64,000 nt of DNA. Origin: Doryteuthis pealeii (lineage: Eukaryota; Mollusca; Cephalopoda; Myopsida; Loliginidae). Positions 1 to 10,340 of this stretch are shown piece by piece; position 1 is the first letter of the stretch, and every line of letters starts with the position of its first letter. The translations under genes and the position numbers were made by a program. The stretch spans positions 56,315,287-56,379,286 of the forward strand of contig CM042157.1 in the NCBI GenBank assembly GCA_023376005.1, in the 5' to 3' direction. Under the pieces are notes generated by a model. The model did not search any database and had not been told where the DNA came from. It saw only the letters and a program-made list of their open reading frames with translations.

Positions 1-209
1 CTTACCCACCCTTGGTATGGTGACAACATGAGACAAAATTGATTTAATGTAGAGACCTTTAAAAGAAATAAGCAGTGGTAAGTATTGTCCTAGTCCTGTC
101 AGCATTCCCCCTGAAAGGAAGCACTGTAGGCATCAGACAATAAATCTACCCTTTTAGACAAGAGGGCAGGCATTAACTGGTGGGATGGCCTTCTGGGATT
201 GGACTTCTA
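1..209. other. Unassigned sequence at window start
   Basis: No open frame, tRNA-like box or inverted repeat was recognised here. It lies just beyond the outer end of a SINE-B copy. Confidence 0.3.
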
Positions 210-495
210 TACTCCTCAGCCATGAGAAGGATGTGACACAAGGTCAATTTTTAAGTGGAGTAAAGCTGGTTTGAATTCAGTTTTTTTCCTTCTCCTAGAC
301 TGGTTGCCTTACCAAGGCTAAAGATACCAGTCTTCTCTATTATTTAGTAATTTACCTATAGCTGGGGAGGTGCAACTATATCCATACCTTTCCTCAAGGG
401 GATTAGTGAAAGTGAAATGCAAACAATCTTGTCCAAGACTTGAACTCTGCTTGCCAATTCCATTTCCTATTACAATAACCATTATGCTAAACATG
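210..495 (-). mobile_element. SINE-B copy (tRNA-derived SINE family, reference description)
   Basis: One of about 15 copies of a roughly 280 bp family that I call SINE-B. Read 5' to 3', members start with an A-box-like gtgtaatggttatc stretch, have a B-box-like ttcaaatcctg about 50 bases later, then the body landmarks tgtttgcatttcac, gggaaaggtat, ccagctatggg and agactgggctcttta, and end in ttgtgtcacatcctgc...ggtaaata. The internal promoter boxes point to a tRNA-derived, LINE-mobilised retroposon. This copy is diverged, with its head near 490 and its tail near 215. It lies 30 bases downstream of the exon at 528-659. Confidence 0.75.
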
Positions 496-527
496 TCTCA
501 AATTAAAAAGTAAGGAATTATACTTAC

Positions 528-659
528 AGCTGATTTTTGGTTTGTTGGTAATACATGGAATTCATGATTATAAGGAATACAGAAGAACTCAAAGGAATTG
601 GGGTTTTTCACCTCATAAGCACTCAGGATGGCTTTGTCAGTGGGTTGTTCTGCTAACAC
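528..659 (-). CDS. Candidate internal coding exon, 44 codons, protein not recognised
   Basis: On the minus strand a pyrimidine-rich tract ending in ttctattttcag (AG at 661-660) precedes an uninterrupted frame of exactly 132 bases, followed at once by GTAAGT (527-522), an almost ideal splice donor. The exon is therefore phase 0 at both ends. The encoded 44 residues are balanced and complex, with segments such as TDKAILSAYEV and FEFFCIPYNHEFHVLP, quite unlike the low-complexity translations around it. No start codon or signal peptide belongs to it, so it must be an internal exon of a larger minus-strand gene. I do not recognise the family and assign no function. A longer open frame (719-498) includes intron on both sides. 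Alternatives are a decayed retrocopy or a transposon exon, but intact phase and both splice signals argue for a functional exon. Confidence 0.55.
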
Positions 660-807
660 CTGAAAATAGAAAAGAATATTTAGAGAAAATGCAAGAGAAG
701 AAGAAGAAGAAGAAAACAAAAACCTTCATCATCAGATGGTTACAGGAATTCATCATTACCACTAACCCAGAATATCCCAGCACATCATTTATATGTACTT
801 ACCCAAC

Positions 808-1092
808 CCCTCCACAGTCGAGCAGGATGTAACACAAGGACAATTTATTTTTTATTGGAGTTTAACAGGGTTTGAATTCAAAGTTTTCCTTCTCCTAGAC
901 TGGCTGCCATACCAAGGTTAATGAGTCCAGTCTGCCCTACTATTTAGCTGGAGGGAGAATAGTTAGTTGCATACCTTTCCCTTCCCAAGGGTATAATCGC
1001 TATGTGATATGCAAACAGTTTCATCCAAGATTTGAATTCATTTCATCGTATCCATTTCCTACAACAATAACCATTACACCACAAGCACCTTC
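808..1092 (-). mobile_element. SINE-B copy
   Basis: A nearly full-length copy. The tail (gagcaggatgtaacacaagg) is at about 820 and the tRNA-like head (ccattacaccac on the plus strand) at about 1,075. It lies 150 bases upstream of the 528-659 exon in its minus-strand orientation. Confidence 0.75.
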
Positions 1093-1500
1093 AGCACATC
1101 ATTTATAAAAGAGTTAATTTGCAGAATCCAGCTGAATAATCTTCTGGATGTTAAATTACTACCATGAATACACTAGTAGTGGGAAGTTCCAAGAGAAATC
1201 TTTTCCATTGGTGGCATCTTGTGGCAGGGTTACTCAACAGATCTGCCCCCTAAGTATTATTTTTTATGTGAGATACCCGAAGGCTCAACTTTTTAAATGT
1301 AGGCTGCAGACAACTTACAAACTGAGAGGTTTTATTTCTTTGAATTTTTGACAATTGGACACATGACACAACAGAAATAAGCGTTGAGTTAATACAGTTC
1401 TAAGTGACAATCATCTCTGGGCTACAGGTTCAATCCTGGCTAAGAGTGACAGTAACAGAATAATTCACATAGCTTAACACTTGTACCTGGTCAGGGTTTA
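1093..1500. other. Unassigned sequence with one B-box-like motif
   Basis: No supported gene. A 67-codon plus-strand frame at 1,148-1,351 has no splice or start context and reads as chance. The string ggttcaatcctgg near 1,429 matches a pol III B box, but no matching A box lies at the right distance, so a decayed SINE head is the most that can be said. Confidence 0.3.
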
Positions 1501-1682
1501 ACAGAATGAGAATAGTCTACCTCCATGGATTGAATAAAGTTCTGTGAAGGTTTCTGATTATGACATGAAGGCTCCCGAGTCTGACAAAAAATACCTGAAG
1601 AAAGCCAGAGGGCACATCAGCCGAAATGTTGTGTAGTGTAGATAACAATACAGATGAGGACAATAGTCCAGATAATACTAAT
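1501..1682 (+). mobile_element. Single arm of foldback family FB
   Basis: Matches the right arm plus centre of the complete foldback elements at 11,640-11,990 and 13,005-13,345. It carries the conserved ctgaagaaagcc...cagccgaaatg hairpin and the terminal gaggacaatagtccagataatactaat. The partner arm is missing, so this is a deletion product or a solo arm. Confidence 0.6.
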
Positions 1683-1737
1683 GAAAGATTTTATTTGTCA
1701 TGAAATCACAGCAATAACAGAGACAATGATTATTAGG

Positions 1738-2057
1738 TGAGCCCTACAGAATTTTAGAGTGAGGCTTCAAGAGTGTATAGTTGATGAAGGAAAACATTTA
1801 GACAATGTAATCTTTAAAACAAAGTGATAACATTAACAAAACAAAAAAAGGGAAATATTCTTCTTTCTTTTTTATAGTAGAATGAAATTATGTGTAGGAT
1901 CGATGTTGCCAGTCCCTGTATTAACATCAGGGTGAGGTTTTAGGTGTATGTAGCTTGTAAAGTCATCAGGGAGGCCTAATTTCGGTACCAGCCAATCAGC
2001 GAAGGAGTCTATCTCCTTTTCACTAGCGCTAGACCAAGGAGATTGTTTTTTTTGCAT
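1738..2057. repeat. Local tandem duplication, copy a
   Basis: First of two near-identical copies offset by 519 bases (compare 2,258-2,576). It includes the 3' part of the SINE at 1,962-2,212. Both copies carry the same 61-codon minus-strand frame, which is read through the SINE and is not a gene. Confidence 0.8.
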
Positions 2058-2212
2058 CTGAGGTGGAGCGCCACACCTACCATCAGCTCCTTACTTTACC
2101 GCACAGATCCCTGTGCTACTCATACGCTGAGTTGGCGAGGGCCAGTATCGAACTAAGAACCTTGCGGTTTCTAGCCGAACGCTCTACCGACTGAGCTAAC
2201 TCGGCCCCTTCC
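1962..2212 (-). mobile_element. SINE-A copy with perfect 14 bp target-site duplication (reference copy)
   Basis: SINE-A is the second tRNA-derived family here. Its head gttagctcagtcggtagagc is a near-perfect pol III A box, and gttcgatactgg matches the B box about 40 bases on. The body has the landmarks gccaactcagcgtatgagtagcac, gagctgatggtaggtgtggcgctcca, tctagcgctagtgaaaa and ctggctgataccgac. This copy is flanked on both sides by ATGTAGCTTGTAAA (1,948-1,961 and 2,213-2,226), the signature of target-primed reverse transcription. The related segment near 2,738-2,751 lacks the SINE and resembles the empty site. The tRNA similarity is strongest to the lysine-type head but the anticodon region is too altered to be sure. 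Confidence 0.9.
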
Positions 2213-2257
2213 ATGTAGCTTGTAAAAGAAAGTATTTCTCATGAAATACAGTAATAC

Positions 2258-2576
2258 TAATCCCTACAGAACTTTAAAGTGAGGCTTCAAGAATGTATAG
2301 CTCATGAAGGAAAACATTTAGACAATGTAATCTTTAAAACTAAATGATGACAATAAGAAAACAAAAATGGGAAATATTCTTCTTTCTTTTTTATAGTAGA
2401 ATGAAATTATGTGTAGGATCGATGTTGCCAGTCCCTGTATTAACATCAGGGTGAGGTTTTAGGTGTATGTAGCTTGTAAAGTCATCAGGGAGGCCTAATT
2501 TCGGTACCAGCCAATCAGTGAAGGAGTCTATCTCCTTTTCACTAGCGCTAGACCAAGGAGATTGTTTTTTTTGCAA
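2258..2576. repeat. Local tandem duplication, copy b
   Basis: Repeats 1,738-2,057 with few changes, then stops inside the SINE body (after gattgttttttttgca) and jumps to a third, partial and more diverged copy beginning aatctttaaaac. The duplication therefore happened after the SINE inserted. Confidence 0.8.
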
Positions 2577-2840
2577 TCTTTAAAACTAAATGACAACAAT
2601 AAGAAAACAAAAATGGCAAATATTGTTCTTTCTTTTTTTATAGTAGAATAAAATATTTGCCTTTTTTATTTACATTCTGAACCCAAGAGATCATTCTGTC
2701 GGAGCATGTGTTAACTTCAGGGTGAGGTTTTAGGTGTATGTAGCTTGTGAGGGTAAGCATTTGGATGATATAATCTTTAAAACAAAGTGATGACAATAAC
2801 AAAACAAAAATGGAAAATATTGTTCGTTCTTGCAACATCC
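2577..2840. repeat. Third, diverged partial copy of the local repeat
   Basis: Shares aatctttaaaactaaatga, the caaatattgttctttc stretch and cagggtgaggttttaggtgt with copies a and b, but has no SINE at the corresponding point. A fourth, fainter relative is visible at 3,286-3,400 (tggtaaatattg, aacccaagtgatcatt). Confidence 0.6.
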
Positions 2841-3605
2841 TCTATTTAAAAATGAGATCATCCAAATTGTCCAAGATGTAATACAAAAATTTTAATCCTG
2901 ATTATCTGGTGTCACATATCTGCTGAATTCTTATTTCTTATGAGTGTTGTCACCTCAGCTGAATGGATCATTCCGTTTTCATAATAGAGAAAGAGAGGGA
3001 AGAAAAAGGGCATGCTATGCAGAAAAAAATCAAATAAAGAGTAGGGGAAAGATAGAGAGAGGGGGTGAGCGTGTGGAAGCGATAACACTAATCTGTTTCA
3101 ATCAAACATAAGAAAAAGATGAAAAGAAGAAAAGAAAAAAAAGAGTGAGAGAGTGTTAAATCAAGATTATTATACTTTTTACATATTGAACTATTTGGCA
3201 ATAGCTATTAAGTAAACATATCAAATGTTGTAATAATTAAATTATCATACTGTGGTATATCCACAGGTCCTGCTAGTAGCAATAATAAAACAAAATGGTA
3301 AATATTGTTTTTTTTCTCATGGTAAAATCAAATTTTGAATAGGATCTCTTACTTTAAAAAAAAGTTACATTCCAAACCCAAGTGATCATTTTATTGAACC
3401 CTGTACATAAATTATATTTATAAAAATAGAAACAGAACATCTAGAAAATATTAAATGATATTATCAGAGCAATTACAGACACTAGTAAGAAATCTACTCT
3501 AGGAGATAATTAATTAAAATATAAATTAATAATGAAACTAGGTAAACCTCTAAAAGTTACACAGAATTTGATGATATTATATACACATACTACTGCAAAG
3601 AATCA
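2841..3605. other. A+T-rich sequence, partly related to the start of block Y
   Basis: The stretch 2,860-2,960 (ctgattatctggtgt...atctgctgaattctta) resembles 33,775-33,860 in block Y, so it is an older dispersed repeat. There is purine-rich low complexity at 2,980-3,150. No gene is seen. Confidence 0.5.
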
Positions 3606-3944
3606 GGTAATTCCATGTCAAATCACCCAGGCCATGTCACCCACCCACTTCAATAGCATTTTTGGATTTCTTGGGCCAAAAAGCTTTTATAAACCAATTT
3701 TTAGGAGTAAGGAAGCTCTAGAACTCATTTTACAGACAAAAACAGATTACAAAAAGACGCAATTTTTCACACATACCTCCAAAAGAAAATTAGGAGAGCT
3801 AAAAATGTCAAATAACTGTCAATTTTTGGAATTGGATGCTGAAATTTTGAGGGTTGTCTTACTTTAACAGTCCACACCTGGGCAAAATTGAAGGGATGGG
3901 TGACAATTTTACTTTTTTCTGGATGATTTGTCATGGAATAACCC
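3606..3944. mobile_element. MITE with 25 bp terminal inverted repeats and 5 bp target duplication
   Basis: The left end ggtaattccatgtcaaatca and the right end (read on the other strand) gggttattccatgacaaatc are inverted copies, continuing through cacccag/catccag and further subterminal matches. AATCA flanks both ends (3,601-3,605 and 3,945-3,949). The 339 bp body has no transposase. The 111-codon frame across it is a shadow. A diverged reverse-orientation relic sits in block Y at 34,475-34,763. The superfamily is not identified. Confidence 0.75.
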
Positions 3945-4271
3945 AATCAATAGCTGCATGATTAAAAAAGCCTTCATCAGATAATGACTCCGGTGCTGAT
4001 GCTACTATGCATAACCCCTAAGTATCATTATTGCTCATCCAGAGCATCCCAGCAGTATCTTACCACCAGACTTTTTTGGTTTTCCATCACATCAGAGAAA
4101 ACCAGATACAACATCTTTATATAATCCTTTATTGCATTCTCATCTTTCCAGCAATGAATCATTAATTCATTGATGTAAGATTTGAATTAACTGACTAGAT
4201 GTTACAACAGTACACTGAACATTAACAAAAATAGAATTTCCATGAAATTCATGTGCAAAGTCAGTGAAGTA

Positions 4272-4535
4272 GTAAATTCGGTGGAGTGTCATATTGTCGA
4301 TATCAACCAAACAGCAAGGGAGTTTATCCCTTTTTAGATAGCACTAGATCAAGTAGATTGTTTTGCTGAGGTGGAGTGTCACACCTCCTGTCAGTTCTCC
4401 GATGCTTTATCACACAGAACAGCTTACCCAAGCTATGCTACTCATGCACTGTGTTGGTGAGGTCTGAGCATCAAACCCAGAACCTTGCAATTCCAAGATG
4501 AATGCTTTTACTGACTGAGCTAAACTGGCCTTCAT
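4272..4535 (-). mobile_element. SINE-A copy, diverged
   Basis: The head is at about 4,533 (tttagctcagtcag on the minus strand), followed by the usual body and ggttgatatcgac near the 3' end. An extra A in the A box (gtaaaagc) should weaken any internal promoter. Confidence 0.75.
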
Positions 4536-4599
4536 TGATGAAGCATTATTTCAATTATGTTAATTTGAATTATATTTTAAGATGATATTGTTTTTGTTT

Positions 4600-4655
4600 T
4601 CTTTTGTTTTACGGCATATCAACCTCAGTGGGTCATTTAATGCCGATAAAGTTTT
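4600..4655. repeat. Short dispersed motif
   Basis: The string ggcatatcaac...gggtcatttaatgcc recurs at 5,803-5,834 and, as a shorter form, at 62,577-62,608, where it abuts the 3' end of a SINE-A. It may be a SINE-A tail variant. Confidence 0.4.
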
Positions 4656-4714
4656 GAAATAAATCAATTCTTAATGGATAATACAATTTTTTTATAAATA
4701 CATTTTTCTATTTA

Positions 4715-5147
4715 ACCCATAGATGGGACCCTAACAGGTACTACCACTCCGGTTCAGAGTGGACCAGGGAGCAATGGTGATGAAGGGGTGCTCCACATTC
4801 CCCAAACCTCCAGAACTGGAACCTCACCATCAGATAGAGTTTAACATCATTCCCAGGACATGTAGACCCGCAGCCACCGCCTTCTAGTACCCATATGATA
4901 AAAAGGGGTTGGGGCTTGCCATAAGGGCAATAGGGTTGGGAAAATCATATAGGTGCTAGGGCTTGATGTGACCAGATAGGGCCAAAGTGGAGTATTGCAT
5001 GTCATGAACTGCTTATCCACCTGGGCTCTATCCTTAAGCATCACGGGTCGCCACCCATGGCCAACAGGTGGCCCCATTGGGGGAGTCTTACCCCTCTGCA
5101 GAGATGCAGTCGTGCATTCTAACGCCCCAGCCGACGGGCAGAAGATG
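4715..5147 (+). repeat. Unclassified dispersed repeat R3, longest copy
   Basis: The longest of four same-strand copies (others at 6,953-7,220, 9,660-9,845 and 14,930-15,070). Landmarks in order are tttaacccatagatgggacc, aggtactaccactccggt, agagtggaccagggagcaatgg, ccagaactggaacctcacca, cccaggacat and gagtcttacccctctgcaga. It is much more G+C-rich than its surroundings. Open frames in both directions are short and mutually overlapping, so coding is not supported. It could be a LINE untranslated region or a SINE body. Confidence 0.6.
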
Positions 5148-5218
5148 ATATTGGTAAATTCATTGCCAAGTCAAGACAATTTTCTATATAGTTCAACTGA
5201 CTATTTTTTAAACTGGTA

Positions 5219-5319
5219 ACTTGTATTTGTATTATTTGGACTATTGTCCTCATCTTTATTGTTATCTACACAATGTTTCGGCCAATGTGCCCTCCAGCTT
5301 TCTTCAGGTATTTCTTGTC

Positions 5320-5323
<4 letters not shown>
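5219..5323 (-). mobile_element. Single arm of foldback family FB, ending in (GA)n
   Basis: The plus strand reads tattatttggactattgtcc...tgtttcggccaatgtgcc...tcttcaggtatttcttgt, the left arm of the FB element. It runs straight into a GA microsatellite, which replaces the rest of the element. Confidence 0.6.
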
Positions 5324-5370
<47 letters not shown>

Positions 5371-5381
5371 AGAGAGAGAAT
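5324..5381 (+). repeat. (GA)n microsatellite
   Basis: An AG/GA dinucleotide run of nearly 60 bases with a single interruption. Confidence 0.95.
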
Positions 5382-5892
5382 GAGTGAGTGTGTCATGGGT
5401 ATCCAATCTGTAAGTATGACCTGATGATGATAAAGGTGATACTTATGTAGAAAGAGAGGGGGGGGCATTATTTAAACAAATATTCATTGCATTTTATTTA
5501 CTCACCCCCACCTCACAAAAATAGAAAATATAAGTCTACCCACAGATCAGACTACTACTACTGAAAGTACCCTAAAACAAACACAATTCAAAGTTACTAC
5601 CACACACGTGGAGGGAATTTATAAGTCTATAAAAAACATTGATAGTCATTTAGTGTCAAGTAAGTAGATACACAGATCTGGTAAAACCTAAATGTAAACA
5701 TTAGAAATAGCTAAATGTGCTGACAACTATCTTTTCTTTATTCTTATTTTTAGATTAAGTATTGTCAACCATTCATTTTAATTAGTTTGGTTGGTGTTTA
5801 ATGGCATATCAACTCTTGTGGGTTATTTAATGCCAATTTGGTGTATATAGATATATATATGTAAGTTGAAAATGGAAATGAAATCGACAATA
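5382..5892. other. Unassigned A+T-rich sequence
   Basis: No gene or clear repeat apart from the short ggcatatcaac motif at about 5,803. Confidence 0.4.
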
Positions 5893-6436
5893 TGTTGAAA
5901 GGATGAATAAATAAAGGAAAGAAATGTTGAATGGATAAAATTGATTTAATTTCAACATGTGTTTCAGCCAGGAGTTTGTTCATGTACACATGTATTCTAT
6001 TTATTATTTTAAATATAAATTGAAATTATAATAATAGAAAATTATAAAATATTTAAGCATACAAAGAAAAATGGCCTTCATCAGGGTAAAATGTTTGATA
6101 TTTGAAGTTAAAATGGTCAAAATACAGAGGATTTTGAAGTGTTCGAAAATATAATTTTTTTAAAAATTATTTGAGAACACTCCACAGCTAGAGAAAACAA
6201 AGTGATATTTGTTGACAGTTACAGTTAGAGAGTAAAGAATATTCGTTGGAGAGTGACTTTTGAAAAAAGAGGATTTTTGATTTCATAAGTCATATTATTG
6301 ACTTGTGCAAAGAAAATAATAATAAATAGAATACATGTGTATGTGAACAAACTCCTGGCTGAAACACGTGTTGGTAACTGAAATTAAATCAATTTTATCC
6401 GTTCAACATTTCTTTCCTTTATTTATTTATCCTTTC

Positions 6437-6439
<3 letters not shown>
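5893..6439. mobile_element. Non-coding element with about 115 bp terminal inverted repeats
   Basis: The left arm (5,893-6,010) and right arm (6,317-6,439) are inverted copies across gttgaaaggat, gaaagaaatgttgaa, ggataaaattgatttaattt, gtgtttcagccaggagtttg and acatgtattctatttattatt. About 300 bases lie between them without coding capacity. It could be a MITE or a foldback pair. The right end continues into a (GT)n run. Confidence 0.7.

Positions 6440-6468
<29 letters not shown>
6438..6468 (+). repeat. (GT)n microsatellite
   Basis: About 14 uninterrupted GT units directly at the right end of the inverted-repeat element. Confidence 0.9.
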
Positions 6469-6472
<4 letters not shown>

Positions 6473-6952
6473 GTATCAAGTGTTACTGTGATAGGATTCA
6501 ACCAAAATTGAGAACTCAAATACATATAAAAATTTTGCATATATAATATAAATATCAGTGTATGTGTATATTCTTCCATATAAAACTAATTGATCTGACA
6601 GTACCCTTAAAATTAATTAATGTTTCATTTTTGTTTATATATTATTAAAAATTGATTATACAAATTTGTTTTGGTCACTTTCACCTTTACTTTAAGGGAT
6701 GCAAGAACATATTAAAATATTTTAGGGATTCAAGGTATAAAAAGATTGGGAACCATTGCTATAGGATATATTTAAGATTTTGGTGGATCCTTGGAGTTTC
6801 ATTATTTGTATGGTTAAATTAATCATTTTTGAGGGTGATTTTATTTTGATATTGAGGGGGTCTCTAGATTGAGATGATGAGGGGGTTAATGATTTCAGTT
6901 GTTTTTGCTTTGTTTTTTTTGCACATGATCATATTGAATACAAATAATTTTT

Positions 6953-7220
6953 AAATAGATCTATTTAACCCAGTGATAGAACTAACAGATACTATCACTC
7001 CAGGTCATGGCCTGGAGTGACATTACTTCCAGGTCCATCGCACCAGTCAGAGTGGACCTGGGAGTAATGGCAATAAAGGGGTATTCCACACTCTCCAGAA
7101 CTGGAACCTCACCACCAGATTCAGTTTAGTGTTATACCCAGGACATTTTTTTTTTGAGGGGGAAGTCTTACCCCTCTGGAGAGGATAGTCAGAATATTCT
7201 AAACCCTGCTGACAGGCAAA
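6953..7220 (+). repeat. R3 repeat copy
   Basis: Starts agatctatttaacccagtga and ends near ccctgctgacaggc. It has a small inverted duplication of ccaggtcatggcctgg about 7,002-7,017 and a poly(T) run replacing the middle of the longest copy. Confidence 0.6.
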
Positions 7221-8017
7221 AAATACAGAAAAGTTATTATAAAGTAGAATATTAGATCATAATAATATCCACACCAACAAATACCTATCAATACTGAAAC
7301 TTAAGTGAAGATATGAAACTTTTATTGTAGGTCAAACCATTGACTCTTTTATATAATCTTTCAGTCTTCATCGACTCAGACATATACAATAACTATAAAA
7401 AGGTAGATGTGCAGTTTTCCAATACATTAGTGAGGAAAACTGCATACCTATAAGATTATTTTTTTCTATCTCTTCCTTCTGTGAATATTACTCTTTGAAA
7501 TGTAGGGATACAATAAAAGAAACTGTTTTGTTATCTTGAAAATCATTAAAAATATACAAAATATCAAACATAATCCAGGAATTCAACATAAACATGTTCC
7601 ATCTTAACAAAATACTTTGAAATAAAGGGAAATAGATAATGGAGAATCTATTTACTGTCATTTGACATAGGTAGACTCTTTATTTCTTAATGTCAGTTTT
7701 TTATACCCCCAGGCATTTATCAACCCCTTGGATAGTCCAACCCCCATTATTTCGCTGATTTCTGCTGTAGATTGAAAGCCTCAGTGAGTTTTGGTAAAAA
7801 AAATAACTAAAAATCAAGAAGAGAGAAAATACTAGTGTTGACAATTAAAAATACCAATCAAAATTAATAGCACTGACTATTTAAAAAAATACTAGACAAA
7901 ATTAATATATTGTTGACAATTTTAAATATGAGTCCAAATTAACAGTGTTACCAAGTACTTGTAGACTTATCTTTACTTTGTTTTATGTTCAAATACAATT
8001 ACAGATACTAGCAAATA
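7221..8017. other. Unassigned A+T-rich sequence
   Basis: No supported gene, RNA or repeat boundary. Confidence 0.3.
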
Positions 8018-8610
8018 TATGCACCTTCTGGGTGCAATTTTAAGTTTTAATGTAATAAAATATTATATTAAATTAGAAAGGCTCATGAAACTAAATAAGA
8101 ATGCAGATAAAAAGATTTGAAACAGAGGTGGTAAAATTAAAAATAGAACAACTGAAACTTATTCTTCCTTCAGTCCCATCTTTCATTGCTCAATTTTCCT
8201 GATTTATCTATTTAATTAAAATAGGAAGTAAAGTATAAAATTACAGTTATTTCTTCTTGTTAATGGATTTCTTTTAAGATTTATCCAGAGATTTTGCTCA
8301 TATTCATTAAGATAAAACCAAATAATTAAAATCAACAATATTTTTATTAAAATCAAATTTTTAATATCAATATGCAAATTAGCCTTCCCATTAAACTGCT
8401 ATTTTATTGTATATATAAATACAATTGCATGTTAATATGTAGAGATGGTCAACAATATTAATAATATAAAACAATTTTATTAATAATTGAGGTTTAAATA
8501 AAAATAAAATCATGGAGAATGTGACATAATTAACTAAGGGAATTGTGACTTTAGTAGTGATATAGTTTCAGTTACAGACAGAAAAAAACACAATCTCCAT
8601 TATAATAAGA
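8018..8610 (+). repeat. Long dispersed repeat, copy 1 of 2
   Basis: About 600 bases collinear with 29,096-29,730 and still clearly similar despite small indels (for example ttaatgtaataaaatattat, atggatttcttttaagattt, acaattttattaataattga). No open frame of note. It could be part of a non-autonomous DNA element or an old segmental copy. Confidence 0.75.
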
Positions 8611-9159
8611 AATATATCACCACTAATAAAATGGTATCATAGTTCAATTTATGGGACATTTATAAAAAATTGCTATTATTTATATTTTAGATCCTGCCAA
8701 TGACCTATAAATAGGATGTAACTTTTTTACTAATTTTAAATTCTGTCTAGACAAAACAAACAAAAAGAAACATGCTAATTATTTTTTTAAAGTTTTAAAT
8801 TTTCTCTGGAAAAATTCCAGTGAATAACAGATAAACTGGTTTATAAGGAAAAGTTAATAAATTCCACAAAATAATTTACATTTCTTTGCAAAATACACTG
8901 ATGGAAAATAAGACTACAACATCGTGAAAGACTATGCATATTTTAATCAAACTAAAGTATGCATGAAACGGGCGGTGTGGACATTTGGATAAAATTGTCT
9001 TTGGATATTTTGCAACATAGGAACATTCTTTCACCATCCATACAATCATATTCAACTGAGAATATAAACCTGCGTTAAGATCAAAGAAGGATACACAGTG
9101 TATCTGAGTACTGTTGTACACCCTTTATTTTGGAACCTGTGCATCTGATCATTGACTAG
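8611..9159. other. Unassigned sequence
   Basis: Minus-strand frames at 8,876-9,121 and 9,052-9,453 run through unrelated sequence into a SINE-B and show no splice context. They are taken as chance frames. Confidence 0.3.
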
Positions 9160-9365
9160 ATAAGCTGTGTAATGGTTACCATCATAGGAAATTGACACAG
9201 TGAGACAAAGTTCAAATCCTGGATTAGGCTGTTTGCATTTCACTAATACCTTTGGGAAAGGCACTATTCTCCCTCCAGCTATGAATAAATAGTAGGGCAG
9301 ACTGGGCTCTTTAACATTGGTATGGAAAACGGTCCAGGAAAACGAAAACTTTGAACTCAAACCAA
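9160..9365 (+). mobile_element. SINE-B copy, 3'-truncated
   Basis: The head tgtgtaatggttacc is at about 9,165 and the B-box-like gttcaaatcctgg at about 9,211. The landmark agactgggctctttaacatt is present and the tail is missing. Confidence 0.75.
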
Positions 9366-9659
9366 AGGGACTTTTCTCTTTAGTCAAAACTATTTTGAGA
9401 GCTCCTTCTCCTCCTTTCTTATCAAAATTGACTATAATCCAACTATTTTGCATGCTATATTATTGATTTTAAGTAAATTCAAACACATTCAAAGTATTGC
9501 AAATTTTGTCCATATAATTCTAATGGATTAATTTTAATGACATGTCAACACATCTGGGATTATTTTATGCATAGAGGTTAGGGAATTGTGTACATTGTAC
9601 ATTTATATTTTCATATATGCTATATGACAAAGTATTCCTATCTAATACAACTCATTTTT

Positions 9660-9845
9660 TAAACAGATCTATTTGACCTATAAATGAGATCCTAAGAGGT
9701 ACTACCACTTCGGTCAGGGTGGACTTGAGAGTAATGGCAATGAAAAGGTATTCCACACTCCTCAGAGATACAGAACTAAAACCTCACCTGCAGAACACAC
9801 CTCAGCAGGGGATACAGTTTGTATTAATCCCTGCCAGCAAGGTAT
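9660..9845 (+). repeat. R3 repeat copy, short
   Basis: Begins agatctatttgacctataaa and retains aggtactaccacttcggtca and actaaaacctcacc. Confidence 0.55.
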
Positions 9846-10140
9846 AGTATATTTTAAAAATCATGTCAAAGTATTTTACAAGTACACTGATAAAACTATG
9901 ATGGCAATGAACAGACCATATATTTTATTATTAATAGTGAAATTAAAAACTAAGAGGTGAATATAAGCTAGCTGGTTAGTTTCATCCTTGCTCCACAGAG
10001 CTAAAATCGAGGAATGAATTTACGATTAAGAAATATAAAATTGGGGTGAGTAGAAAAAGAAAAAAAATAGAAAGGATAGGGAAATATTAAGAATTAAATG
10101 GAAATAATATTAAGTCTGAACAAACTGATAAAATTGTTGA

Positions 10141-10340
10141 AATAATATTAGGCACTTACAGCCGATGAAAGAGGTGGTAAAATAATGTTAGGTACTTACA
10201 GCCGGTGAAAGAGGTGGTAAAATAATGTTAGGTACTTACAGCCGATGAAAGAGCCGGTAAAATAATGTTAGGTACTTACAGCCGATGAAAGAGCCGGTAA
10301 AATAATGTTAGGTACTTACAGCAGATGAAAGAGGTGGTAA
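10141..10340. repeat. 40 bp minisatellite, five units
   Basis: Exactly five head-to-tail units of 40 bases starting at 10,141, 10,181, 10,221, 10,261 and 10,301. Units vary at the first few bases (aatattaggc or aatgttaggt) and at gaggtggt or gagccggt. Read on the minus strand every unit contains a splice-donor-like string, ctgtaagtacc or the first-unit variant ctgtaagtgcc, preceded by a pyrimidine-rich accacctctttcatc. Confidence 0.95.

Noticed and set aside
9052..9453. 133-codon minus-strand frame, the second longest in the window
   Set aside because: Its middle is antisense SINE-B and the rest has no coding signature.
10141..10340. CRISPR-like array
   Set aside because: The 40-base units are head to tail without unique spacers; this is a eukaryotic minisatellite.
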